From: Rhodospirillales bacterium
Lineage (GTDB): Bacteria > Pseudomonadota > Alphaproteobacteria > Rhodospirillales > JAOUPW01
Reading direction: 5' to 3'
DNA length: 10,823 nucleotides
Assembly: GCA_029879665.1 (NCBI GenBank)
Contig: JAOUPW010000025.1
Location: 1 to 10,823, forward strand
Position numbers and translations under genes: made by a program. The notes beneath the pieces were generated by a model, which did not search any database, was not told the DNA's origin, and saw nothing but the letters and a program-made list of their open reading frames with translations. Of the stretch, positions 1-9,980 are shown piece by piece (positions within the stretch are counted from its first letter, which is position 1; each line of letters opens with the position of its first letter).

Positions 1-203
1 AGTTTGTTTGCGACTCGGAACTGAAAATCTGTCAAGCGGTTTATTTGCCATTTTGCGCGTTTGATCGTGTTGCCATTGTGAACGGCTCTCTGTAAATTTC
101 TTTGTAATGGCTCCGTGGGGAGGGGCTTCTGTTAAAGCGCTCGGGGGTTGGTCAAAAGATTCATCAGGGGCTTGTCAAAAAATATCAATTGTAGAAAAAA
201 TTC

Positions 204-216
204 ACTCAACTTGAGT
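204..216. repeat. 13-bp inverted repeat ACTCAA-C-TTGAGT
   Basis: The two 6-bp arms are perfectly complementary around one central base. The right arm overlaps the GANTC site at 213-217. It has the size of a transcription factor operator, but I do not recognise the regulator. Confidence 0.4.
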
Positions 217-239
217 CTTTAAATTATCTGTGACGATTA

Positions 240-251
240 GTTATCTATAAC
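240..251. repeat. 12-bp inverted repeat GTTAT-CT-ATAAC
   Basis: The 5-bp arms are perfectly complementary with a 2-base centre. It lies in the most AT-rich part of the dnaA leader and covers the closest, two-mismatch DnaA-box-like sequence (241-249). It could be an operator or a weak DnaA site; neither is proven. Confidence 0.35.
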
Positions 252-659
252 GATCAAAATTGCTTTCAAAAACGAACGTCATCCAAAATTATTTGGTGCG
301 GCCAGATCAAAAAGGAGGGGTTTCCACGGGGGGCTAAACTGGACTTTTTGAACCGTGCCGCCGACGTTCTTCAGGAGGCCGGATCGCAAGGAACCCAGCT
401 TACCGATTATGGAACACGGGCTCAGAAACCGTTCTTTAAATAAACAGCAGTCATCGTCCGGAATACGAGGAAAATACTGTTTTTTTATGGAATTTCCACC
501 GTCGGTCCCTTCTAACCCTTAAAGACAATGTTGCGGTCGGATGTCCCCACAAGGGACGATGCCGGGGAGGCTGCCGCAGAAACGATTGGAATAGGGCCTG
601 ATAAGGCCCTGTTGAAACGCCGTTTGGGAGGCAGCAGAATAAGTATGGTCAGGGAGACG

Positions 660-2033
660 ATGGACGACCAGTTAATGCCTCAGTGGGAAAGGGTGTGCGC
701 CCTCCTCAGGACTGAAATCGGTGAGGCCGCCTACCAGAGCTGGCTGAAACCGATGACCGTGCAGAATACAGCAGAAGGCCGGGTTCGAATTTCGGTTCCC
801 ACCCGTTTCATGCGGGATTGGATCGTCGCTCATTATATTGAACGCCTCTGCACTCTTTGGCAGAAAGAAGACAGTTCAATCCATGGGGTGGATATCATCG
901 TTCATTCCGATGAAGCGCTATCTTCCCAATCCCCCGTTTCCGATAGCCAAAGGATCCGCCGCGGAACCCTGCCGGATGACCGCTCGGCGCAAGCGTCGGA
1001 TTACCCCGACCTCAGCGCGCCGCTGGATCCCCGCTACACCTTCGATCAGTTTGTCGTCGGCAAGCCCAACGAATTCGCCTATGCCGCCGCCCGCCGCGTT
1101 GCCGAAGGTGCCACCGTCCATTTTAATCCCCTGTTCCTGTATGGCGGCGTCGGCCTGGGCAAAACCCACCTGATGCATGCGATCGCATGGCATATCCGCA
1201 ACAGTGAACCCCGGCGGACGGTTATTTATCTGTCGGCGGAAAAATTCATGTACCGCTTCATCCGGGCGCTGCGCGAACAGAATACGGTTGATTTCAAGGA
1301 ACAGTTCCGCTCCGTCGACGTGCTGATGATTGATGATGTACAGTTCATCGGCGGCAAGGACTCCACCCAAGAGGAATTCTTTCATACCTTCAACTCCCTG
1401 GTCGATCAGGGCCGGCAGATCGTGATTTCGGCGGACAAATCGCCGTCCGACCTGGAAGGTATGGAGGAGCGCCTGAAGTCCCGCCTCAATTGCGGCCTGG
1501 TGGCTGATATCCACGCCACCACCTATGAACTGCGTTTGGGCATTCTTCAGTCCAAAGCCGAAACCCTGGGTGCCGCGGTTCCGGGCAAGGTGATGGAATT
1601 CCTCGCCCACAAGATCACCGCCAATGTGCGCGAATTGGAAGGGGCCTTGAACCGGGTTGTCGCCCATGCCCAGCTCATCGGCCATGAAATCACCATGGAA
1701 ACCTCCCAGGAAGTTCTGCACGACCTGCTCCGCGCCAATGACCGCCGGGTTACCATCGAGGAAATTCAGAAAAGCGTGGCCTCGCATTTCAATATCCGGG
1801 TCTCCGACATGCATTCAGCCCGCCGCGCCCGTTCCGTCGCCCGGCCCCGCCAGATCGCCATGTATCTGGCCAAGCAGCTGACATCCCGGTCGTTGCCGGA
1901 AATTGGACGCAAATTCGGCGGCCGGGATCACACCACGGTCATGCATGCGGTGCGTAAAGTTGAGGAATTGCGTGAGCGCGACAACACCTTCGCCGAGGAC
2001 GTAGAGCTTCTTCGCCGGATGCTTGAAGGCTGA
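660..2033 (+). CDS. dnaA: Chromosomal replication initiator protein DnaA
   Basis: DnaA binds DnaA boxes as an ATP-charged AAA+ oligomer, melts the origin and loads DnaB; it is also a transcription factor. From the chosen start it is 457 aa. Domain I (about 8-80) contains QWERVCALLRTEIGEAAY and SWLKP; a variable linker follows (about 85-120). The AAA+ domain shows Walker A GGVGLGKTH (162-170), Walker B VLMIDDVQF (221-229), an arginine-finger-like KSRL and sensor 2 NVRELEGALNR (322-332). Domain IV carries the helix-turn-helix signature ending GGRDHTTVMHA (420-430). The frame is open from an ATG at 528 (501 aa), with another ATG at 645. I prefer 660 because homologues begin a few residues before the QWERV motif and because the 528-644 codons include several rare ones (ATA, GGA, AGA, AGT). 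GGAG at 653-656 is a close Shine-Dalgarno. It heads the dnaA-dnaN-recF-gyrB cluster. Identity is certain; the start is not. Confidence 0.97.
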   Translation: MDDQLMPQWERVCALLRTEIGEAAYQSWLKPMTVQNTAEGRVRISVPTRFMRDWIVAHYIERLCTLWQKEDSSIHGVDIIVHSDEALSSQSPVSDSQRIRRGTLPDDRSAQASDYPDLSAPLDPRYTFDQFVVGKPNEFAYAAARRVAEGATVHFNPLFLYGGVGLGKTHLMHAIAWHIRNSEPRRTVIYLSAEKFMYRFIRALREQNTVDFKEQFRSVDVLMIDDVQFIGGKDSTQEEFFHTFNSLVDQGRQIVISADKSPSDLEGMEERLKSRLNCGLVADIHATTYELRLGILQSKAETLGAAVPGKVMEFLAHKITANVRELEGALNRVVAHAQLIGHEITMETSQEVLHDLLRANDRRVTIEEIQKSVASHFNIRVSDMHSARRARSVARPRQIAMYLAKQLTSRSLPEIGRKFGGRDHTTVMHAVRKVEELRERDNTFAEDVELLRRMLEG

Positions 2034-2045
2034 TCCCCCGCGCTC

Positions 2046-2066
2046 TCCGGCGCCGGATTTTTGTTT
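2046..2066 (+). terminator. Possible weak terminator after dnaA
   Basis: A perfect 12-bp palindrome TCCGGCGCCGGA (2046-2057) begins 13 bp after the dnaA stop codon and is followed at once by TTTTTGTTT. Because the palindrome has no built-in loop, the hairpin would have only about four base pairs, so it may attenuate rather than end transcription. The dnaN promoter downstream makes a partial stop here plausible. Confidence 0.25.
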
Positions 2067-2147
2067 ATCTCCCGAATTCGCCACCTTCCTCCCCGCCCGC
2101 CCGGTTCGGGATGTCTCGAGAGATGGCCCTGGGGGCTCGGAAAACGC

Positions 2148-2175
2148 TTCGTAATCCAAGGCCCTTTGCTATAAT
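2148..2175 (+). promoter_or_regulatory. Extended -10 promoter for dnaN
   Basis: A perfect extended -10, TGCTATAAT, ends at 2175. A weak -35 (TTCGTA, 2148-2153, three of six consensus bases) stands 16 bp upstream, as is usual when an extended -10 is present. Transcription would start near 2182 and leave a 5' UTR of about 107 nt before dnaN. A GANTC site (GATTC, 2181-2185) lies at the predicted start point. The -10 sits between TTGC and GCAA arms. A perfect 10-bp palindrome, CCTGTACAGG, follows at 2194-2203 in the UTR. Confidence 0.55.
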
Positions 2176-2288
2176 GCAAGGATTCTGCGGAGGCCTGTAC
2201 AGGGTTCCCGGATTTTCCTGTGGTGCGCGGAGCCATTCCGGCATCTCTTGGACGTTTACAGTGAACGAGACGGAACATTTGAACAATT

Positions 2289-3407
2289 ATGAAACTGACG
2301 ATTGAACGAGCCGCCCTGCTGAAATCCCTTGGGCATGTGCAGAGCGTGGTTGAGCGCCGCACCACCATTCCCATACTGTCCAATGTCCGGATTGAGGCTG
2401 GCGACGGCAAATTGAGCCTCAATGCCACCGATATGGACCTAGATATTGTCGAGACGGTCGCGGCCAAGGTTGCGACCCCGGGCCTGACCACGGCGCCCGC
2501 ACATACCCTTTATGATATTGTGCGAAAACTGCCCGAAGGTTCCGAGGTCGAACTGGATAACAGCGCCGACGACGGACATCTCCATCTTACCTCGGGCCGC
2601 TCCCGATTTTCCCTCGCCAGCCTGCCGACGGATGAATTCCCTGTGATGTCCAGCGGCGACCTGCCGACGTCCTTCATCCTCGCCGCCGGCGAGCTTAGGG
2701 GCCTGATTGATCGCACCCGGTTTGCCATTTCCACCGAGGAAACCCGTTATTACCTGAACGGCATTTATTTGCATTCCGCCGAACGGGACGGAACCCGGGT
2801 TCTGCGTGCGGTGGCCACCGATGGCCACCGTCTGGCCAGCGCCGAAGCTCCGCTTCCCGCGGGGGCCGAAGGCATGCCCGGAATTATCGTTCCGCGTAAG
2901 GCGGTGTCCGAAGTGCGCAAACTGATCGAGGAAACAGGCGATGATATCGCCATCGCCCTGTCCGAGACCAAAATCCGACTTTCCTTCGATAACGCGGCGC
3001 TGACCTCGAAGTTGATCGACGGCACCTTTCCGGATTATGACCGCGTAATCCCCGACAACACCGACAAGATACTGGAAGTTGACTGCAAGCAGTTCGCCGA
3101 CGCCGTGGACCGGGTCTCGGCCATTTCAAGCGAAAAATCCAGGGCCGTGAAACTGACCCTGAGTCCGGGATCCCTGGTGCTGTCGGCATCAAGCCCCGAA
3201 TCCGGCAGCGCCACCGAAGAGCTTGAAATCAATTACAAGGGCGGCGAACTGGAGATCGGTTTCAACTCCCGCTATCTGCTCGACATTACCCAGCAGATCG
3301 AAGGCGACAGCGCCCAGTTTCTGATGTCCGACGCGGCATCCCCGACCATCGTGCGCGAAGTGGACGACGCCAGCGCGCTTTATGTTCTCATGCCCATGCG
3401 TGTGTGA
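2289..3407 (+). CDS. dnaN: DNA polymerase III beta subunit (sliding clamp)
   Basis: The beta clamp is a ring-shaped homodimer that holds DNA polymerase III and other clamp-binding proteins on DNA. The 372-aa product has the usual family length and three repeated clamp domains (about 1-120, 129-247 and 248-372). Recognisable family motifs are TIPILSNV (26-33), ATDMDL (46-51), RYYLNGIYLH (153-162), ATDGHRL (176-182), LIDGTFPDY (242-250) and the C-terminal YVLMPMRV (365-372). The ATDGHRL segment and the MPMR tail form the peptide-binding pocket for partner proteins in known clamps, and both are intact. The start MKLTIERAAL is the canonical one, although no clear Shine-Dalgarno precedes it. The gene has its own promoter in the gap after dnaA. 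Its stop codon overlaps the sequence AGGAG and the open frame leading into recF. Confidence 0.98.
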   Translation: MKLTIERAALLKSLGHVQSVVERRTTIPILSNVRIEAGDGKLSLNATDMDLDIVETVAAKVATPGLTTAPAHTLYDIVRKLPEGSEVELDNSADDGHLHLTSGRSRFSLASLPTDEFPVMSSGDLPTSFILAAGELRGLIDRTRFAISTEETRYYLNGIYLHSAERDGTRVLRAVATDGHRLASAEAPLPAGAEGMPGIIVPRKAVSEVRKLIEETGDDIAIALSETKIRLSFDNAALTSKLIDGTFPDYDRVIPDNTDKILEVDCKQFADAVDRVSAISSEKSRAVKLTLSPGSLVLSASSPESGSATEELEINYKGGELEIGFNSRYLLDITQQIEGDSAQFLMSDAASPTIVREVDDASALYVLMPMRV

Positions 3408-3537
3408 GGAGAAGATTCTGGACGGCATGCATGGATTGGCCCAAGACGTGGCCCGAGGACCGGCCCAACAAGGACCGGTTCAGGGCGTGGCTCAAGGCAA
3501 TGCACAAGATGTGGGCCAAGGTGTGAGCAAGGCGGAT
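3408..3537 (+). repeat. Degenerate Q/G/A-coding repeat ahead of the recF core
   Basis: Between dnaN and the conserved recF start the recF frame stays open back to 3382 without a stop. From about 3436 to 3525 it encodes degenerate repeats: AQDV twice, and related AQQG, VQGV, VAQG and GQGV. At DNA level AGGACCGG recurs exactly 15 bp apart (3456-3463, 3471-3478), and variants of GCNCAAG occur several times. An ATG at 3427 follows AGGAGA (3407-3412) but at about 15 nt. The stretch is either a low-complexity N-terminal extension of RecF or a repeat-bearing spacer; I cannot decide from sequence alone. Confidence 0.5.
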
Positions 3538-7254
<3,717 letters not shown>

Positions 7255-7255
<1 letters not shown>

Positions 7256-7274
7256 ATCCGCTTGGGATTTGCTT
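7255..7274. repeat. Direct repeat, copy 1 (pair with 7315-7334)
   Basis: The sequence GATCSGCTTGGGATTTGCTT occurs here with S = C and again at 7315-7334 with S = G, the only mismatch. The last 15 bases are identical. The first base of this copy is the last base of the gyrB stop codon. Confidence 0.85.
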
Positions 7275-7305
7275 CATTATTTTTTTACGCAAATGCGCCG
7301 TCGCG

Positions 7306-7318
7306 GATCGAATCGATC
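7306..7318. repeat. 13-bp inverted repeat GATCGA-A-TCGATC
   Basis: The arms are perfectly complementary around one A. It lies between gyrB and the convergent pentapeptide gene and overlaps the start of the second direct-repeat copy. It lacks a following T-run on either strand, so it is not a typical intrinsic terminator. Confidence 0.4.
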
Positions 7319-7334
7319 GGCTTGGGATTTGCTT
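7315..7334. repeat. Direct repeat, copy 2 (pair with 7255-7274)
   Basis: This is the second copy of the 20-bp repeat, exactly 60 bp from the first. Its last base is the final base of the stop codon of the - strand pentapeptide gene, so the repeat pair brackets the convergent junction precisely. Confidence 0.85.
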
Positions 7335-7729
7335 TAAATCCGGCAACTCAGGGCTTGGTGCAGGGATTCCGGAGAGATGATGCAGTCGCGCATGTTGCAA
7401 CGCCAGAGGTCGGCGTGGGAAAGGTCGGCGCCGGTCAGGTCCGCGCCCCTGAAATCCGCATGGCCGCAATCCGTTTCAAACATGATGACCCGTCGCATGC
7501 TTGCATCCCGGAGGATGGCACCGGTGAGGTTGGCGTTGCTCAAATCGGCGCCATCGAGATTGGCGCCGGTGAGGTCGGCTTCGCGCAGGGAAGCGTCGCG
7601 CAAATCGGCACCGCGCAGGTCGGCGCCGCGCAGGTCGGCGTCGGTGAAATCGGCGCGCCGGCCGCCGCTTCCGGGTTGGCCCCATCTGTGATGGGCGTCG
7701 AGGATACTTTTCAAGACGTCTTCATCCAT
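7334..7729 (-). CDS. Pentapeptide-repeat protein
   Basis: The 131-aa product has a short N-terminal segment (1-25) with DEDVLKSILDAHHRW, a cap seen in many small pentapeptide proteins. About 18 consecutive A(D/N)LXX pentapeptides follow (26-115), such as ADFTD, ADLRG, ADLTG and ANLTG, with a lapse around VIMFE-TDCGH (81-90). The tail is 16 residues. Such repeats fold into a right-handed quadrilateral beta-helix; 18 units would give about 4.5 coils. There is no signal peptide or membrane segment, so it should be cytoplasmic. The ATG at 7729 is preceded on its strand by AAGGA at about 9 nt, a good Shine-Dalgarno. Some family members (Qnr, MfpA) mimic DNA and bind gyrase, and this gene lies convergent to gyrB. 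However, it is shorter than those proteins and most pentapeptide proteins have no known role, so function is unassigned. Confidence 0.9.
   Translation of the reverse strand: MDEDVLKSILDAHHRWGQPGSGGRRADFTDADLRGADLRGADLRDASLREADLTGANLDGADLSNANLTGAILRDASMRRVIMFETDCGHADFRGADLTGADLSHADLWRCNMRDCIISPESLHQALSCRI
7611..7640. repeat. Exact tandem 15-bp repeat inside the pentapeptide gene
   Basis: CCGCGCAGGTCGGCG is present twice in perfect tandem (7611-7625, 7626-7640), with many degenerate 15-bp relatives through 7540-7660. Each unit equals one pentapeptide codon set. The near-identity of adjacent units suggests growth of the gene by slippage or unequal recombination. Confidence 0.75.
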
Positions 7730-7809
7730 ACCGAAGGTTCCTTTTTTGGCGGCTGAAGGTTTCAGCGCATGTGCCGATAGGGTGCCCGGTCCGGGCCGTT
7801 GGCCTCATA

Positions 7810-7818
7810 TTATCCACA
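7810..7818 (+). promoter_or_regulatory. Perfect DnaA box TTATCCACA
   Basis: The 9-mer matches the strict bacterial DnaA box exactly and is the only exact copy I found in the window. It lies 45 bp upstream of the PBP start codon. About 0.08 copies would be expected by chance over both strands of a window this long at equal base frequencies. Confidence 0.55.
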
Positions 7819-7824
7819 AGAGCG

Positions 7825-7840
7825 TTAACCCAATTCTAAC
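7825..7840 (+). promoter_or_regulatory. CtrA-like box TTAA-N7-CTAAC
   Basis: TTAACCCAATTCTAAC differs by one base from the alphaproteobacterial CtrA full site TTAA-N7-TTAAC. It begins 6 bp after the DnaA box and coincides with the inverted repeat GCGTTA-N9-TAACGC (7822-7842). It may equally be the operator of another dimeric regulator. Confidence 0.35.
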
Positions 7841-7863
7841 GCAGATCACAGACAACACGGAAC

Positions 7864-9789
7864 ATGGTAAAAAGACAGCAGAGAAAAAAGGCGACTGAAA
7901 AAAAGACAGCCGGCAAAGCCGCCAAGGCCCCGAAGGGGCGGCTTTCCTCGATTCTGACCAAACTGGCCGCTGCCGCCGTCTGGGCGGCGATTATTCTGGG
8001 CGGGATACTGACCTGGTACGCCTATGACCTGCCGGACGTGGAGCGCGCCTTCACGCCCGAGCGCCGGCCTTCCATTACCCTTCTGGCCGCCGACGGTTCG
8101 GAGATGACAACGAGCGGCGACGTATTCGCGGGCGCGGTGCGGCTCGAGGACCTGCCGCCAGCCTTGACGGCGGCGGTGCTGTCGACCGAAGACCGGCGTT
8201 TCCGCAGTCATTTTGGGATCGACGTTATCGGCCTGGGACGCGCCATGTTTGAAAACCTGCGTGCCGGACGGATCGTTCAGGGCGGCAGCACCATTACCCA
8301 GCAGGTGGCGAAGAACCTGTTTCTGACCCCGCAAAAAACGGTCAAGCGTAAAGTGCAGGAATTGCTGCTGGCGATCTGGCTGGAATGGAAGTTCAGCAAG
8401 GACCAGATTCTTACCGTCTATCTGAACCGGGTCTATCTGGGCGCCGGCACCTATGGCATCGAGGCGGCGGCACGAAAATATTTCGGCCGTTCTGCACGCG
8501 ATCTGACCCTTTATCAGTCGGCGCTTATCGCCGGCTTGCTGAAGGCGCCCAGCCGTTACAATCCCAGGTCCAGCCCCGAACTGGCGGACCGGCGCGCCGG
8601 GCAGGTGCTCGACAACATGGTCGCCGCCGGGGCGCTCAGCGTGGAGGGCGCAGAGGCCGCGAAACTGCGCAACCGGACACAACCGGTTCCGGTGGCCGGG
8701 CCTTCGGGCCGTTATTTTATCGACTGGGTGCTGGAACAGGTATCCAGTTATGTCGGCCCGGCCGACCGCGACCTTGTGGTCGTAACCACCTTCGCGTCCG
8801 GCCTGCAAGAGCGAATGGACGCGGCCATCCGCGCCGGTCTGAGCGAGGGTGGAAAAAAATACGGCAACCCGGAAGTGGCGGTGCTTGCCATGACGCCCGC
8901 CGGCGCGGTCCGGGCCATGATTGGCGGTCGCAACTATGAAGGTAGTCAGTTCAACCGCGCGACCCAGGCCCGGCGCCAGCCGGGGTCCGCCTTCAAGCCC
9001 ATCGTCTATTTAGCGGGATTGGAACAAGGCCTTCGCCCGGACAGCATGCTGCTTGACGCCCCGGTCAACGTTGGTGCTTGGCGGCCGCGCAACTTCAATG
9101 GCCGCTACACGGGCGATGTCACCATGGCCGATGCCCTGGCACGGTCCATTAATTCCGTCGCCGTGCGCATCAGCGAACAGTCGGGCCGGGACAAGGTGAT
9201 CGAAACGGCCCGGCGGCTGGGCCTCACCTCGGAGCTGACGCCACATCCCAGCCTGGCGCTGGGCGTATCCGAAGTCAGCCTACTGGAACTGACCGGAGCC
9301 TACGCCACCTTCGCCAACGGCGGTTACGGGGTCTGGCCCTATGGGATCGAGGAAATTCGTGACGGTCAGGGGCAGGTTCTTTACCGCCGCAAGGGGGCCG
9401 GTCCCGGCAGGGTGGTGGGGGAAGAAAATGTTCGCGACATGCAACGGATGTTGGCGGGGGTGCTCAGAGACGGAACCGGGCGGGCGGCGGCGTTGGGCCG
9501 GCCTGCCGGCGGCAAAACCGGGACCAGCCAGGATTATCGCGACGCCTGGTTTCTCGGGTACACCGCCGATCTGGTGACCGGAGTCTGGATCGGCCATGAC
9601 GACGACCGCTCCCTTAAAGGCATGACCGGTGGCGGGCTACCGGCGAAACTGTGGCGGGCCTTCATGGTTAGCGCCCATCTCGGTACTCCGGCGCGGCCGC
9701 TACCGGGAAGCGGCGCCGCCCCCCGGGAAGAAGGGCCGGGCTTCTGGCAAAGCCTGAAGGAATTTTTTGGCTCGGCGCCGAAGGAGTAG
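7864..9789 (+). CDS. Class A penicillin-binding protein (PBP1A family)
   Basis: This bifunctional murein synthase polymerises lipid II glycan strands and cross-links their peptides in the periplasm. The 641-aa product has a Lys-rich cytoplasmic N-terminus (1-32) and one membrane anchor (about 33-53). The GT51 glycosyltransferase domain shows STEDRRFRSHFGID (catalytic E109), GGSTITQQVAKNLFL (140-154), KRKVQELLLAIWLE (161-174, second Glu E166) and the VYLGAGTYGIEAAARKYFG segment. The transpeptidase domain has SxxK at S375-K378 (PGSAFKP), SxN at S428-N430 and KTGT at 551-554. All catalytic residues are present. It lacks the large inserted domain of long PBP1A proteins and the C-terminal extension of PBP1C, so it is a compact member. 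The ATG at 7864 is the natural start before the basic segment; only ACGGAA precedes it as a weak Shine-Dalgarno. The upstream gap holds a DnaA box and a CtrA-like site. Confidence 0.95.
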   Translation: MVKRQQRKKATEKKTAGKAAKAPKGRLSSILTKLAAAAVWAAIILGGILTWYAYDLPDVERAFTPERRPSITLLAADGSEMTTSGDVFAGAVRLEDLPPALTAAVLSTEDRRFRSHFGIDVIGLGRAMFENLRAGRIVQGGSTITQQVAKNLFLTPQKTVKRKVQELLLAIWLEWKFSKDQILTVYLNRVYLGAGTYGIEAAARKYFGRSARDLTLYQSALIAGLLKAPSRYNPRSSPELADRRAGQVLDNMVAAGALSVEGAEAAKLRNRTQPVPVAGPSGRYFIDWVLEQVSSYVGPADRDLVVVTTFASGLQERMDAAIRAGLSEGGKKYGNPEVAVLAMTPAGAVRAMIGGRNYEGSQFNRATQARRQPGSAFKPIVYLAGLEQGLRPDSMLLDAPVNVGAWRPRNFNGRYTGDVTMADALARSINSVAVRISEQSGRDKVIETARRLGLTSELTPHPSLALGVSEVSLLELTGAYATFANGGYGVWPYGIEEIRDGQGQVLYRRKGAGPGRVVGEENVRDMQRMLAGVLRDGTGRAAALGRPAGGKTGTSQDYRDAWFLGYTADLVTGVWIGHDDDRSLKGMTGGGLPAKLWRAFMVSAHLGTPARPLPGSGAAPREEGPGFWQSLKEFFGSAPKE

Positions 9790-9917
9790 TTCCGGCGCCA
9801 GCTCAGGAAAAATTTTATTGTTGAATTTCAATATATTACGACGCTTATGGCGTTCGGATAGGATTTTCGACGGGAATGGGATAAGCTTCCAAATTCAGGG
9901 CGGTCCCTACAAAAAAA

Positions 9918-9939
9918 CATTTCATTACCAAAAGAAATG
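9918..9939 (+). other. Hairpin in the leader of the PhnD-like gene
   Basis: CATTTC (9918-9923) and GAAATG (9934-9939) can pair around a 10-nt loop, 41 bp before the predicted start of the PhnD-like gene. No T-run follows, so it is not a standard terminator. The whole 9790-9980 gap is AT-rich compared with its flanks, and also holds GCTTAT (9843-9848) with its complement ATAAGC (9881-9886). I do not recognise a known riboswitch, and no clear terminator follows the PBP gene. Confidence 0.25.
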
Positions 9940-9980
9940 GCTGTTGGTTGGATGTAAGGTCCGCTCAGGGGATATGTCTG

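Larger units (their letters stand above)
1..527 (+). promoter_or_regulatory. AT-rich non-coding leader upstream of dnaA
   Basis: No credible gene is visible here. The stretch from about 150 to 300 is clearly more AT-rich than the coding DNA of the window and carries five copies of TCAAAA (152, 175, 254, 266, 307). Three GANTC sites occur at 12-16, 158-162 and 213-217; in alphaproteobacteria this is the CcrM adenine methylation sequence and dnaA promoters are often under its control. Two perfect short inverted repeats lie at 204-216 and 240-251. I find no exact TTATCCACA DnaA box; the nearest is TTATCTATA at 241-249 with two mismatches. I cannot place -35/-10 elements with confidence. The region most likely holds the dnaA promoter and 5' UTR; evidence for a replication origin here is weak. 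Confidence 0.45.
7730..7863. promoter_or_regulatory. Divergent promoter region, pentapeptide gene / class A PBP
   Basis: This 134-bp gap separates two divergent genes and must hold both promoters. It contains three perfect inverted repeats: GCTGAA-GGT-TTCAGC (7752-7766), GCCCGG-T-CCGGGC (7784-7796) and GCGTTA-N9-TAACGC (7822-7842). It also has a perfect DnaA box and a CtrA-like box near the PBP side. I could not place -35/-10 hexamers convincingly for either gene. Confidence 0.5.

Noticed and set aside
321..329. DnaA-box-like GTTTCCACG and a similar ATTTCCACC near 493
   Set aside because: Each has mismatches at both ends of the box; too weak to call.
409..522. A 37-codon ORF just before the first dnaA ATG, possible leader peptide
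   Set aside because: No Shine-Dalgarno at proper distance (AAGGAA is 15 nt away), unusual codons, and no recognisable sequence.
918..1814. Long - strand ORF opposite dnaA (298 codons)
   Set aside because: It is an antisense shadow of the dnaA codons in GC-rich DNA; the + strand shows all DnaA motifs.
2263..2284. Three GAAC direct repeats before dnaN, resembling the alphaproteobacterial LexA box
   Set aside because: The LexA box needs GAAC-N7-GAAC (11-bp step); here the steps are 10 and 8 bp.
2111..2305. A 64-codon + strand ORF across the dnaA-dnaN gap
   Set aside because: It overlaps the dnaN promoter and start, has no ribosome site and resembles no protein I know.
7275..7305. T-run with CGCAAATGCG as an intrinsic terminator for gyrB
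   Set aside because: The T-run comes before, not after, the potential stem on the + strand, and would be A on the - strand, so it fits neither direction.
7262..7756. 164-codon + strand ORF with repeated VG-type residues over the pentapeptide gene
   Set aside because: Its periodicity is the mirror of the 15-bp pentapeptide repeats; the - strand has the family motif and a good ribosome site.
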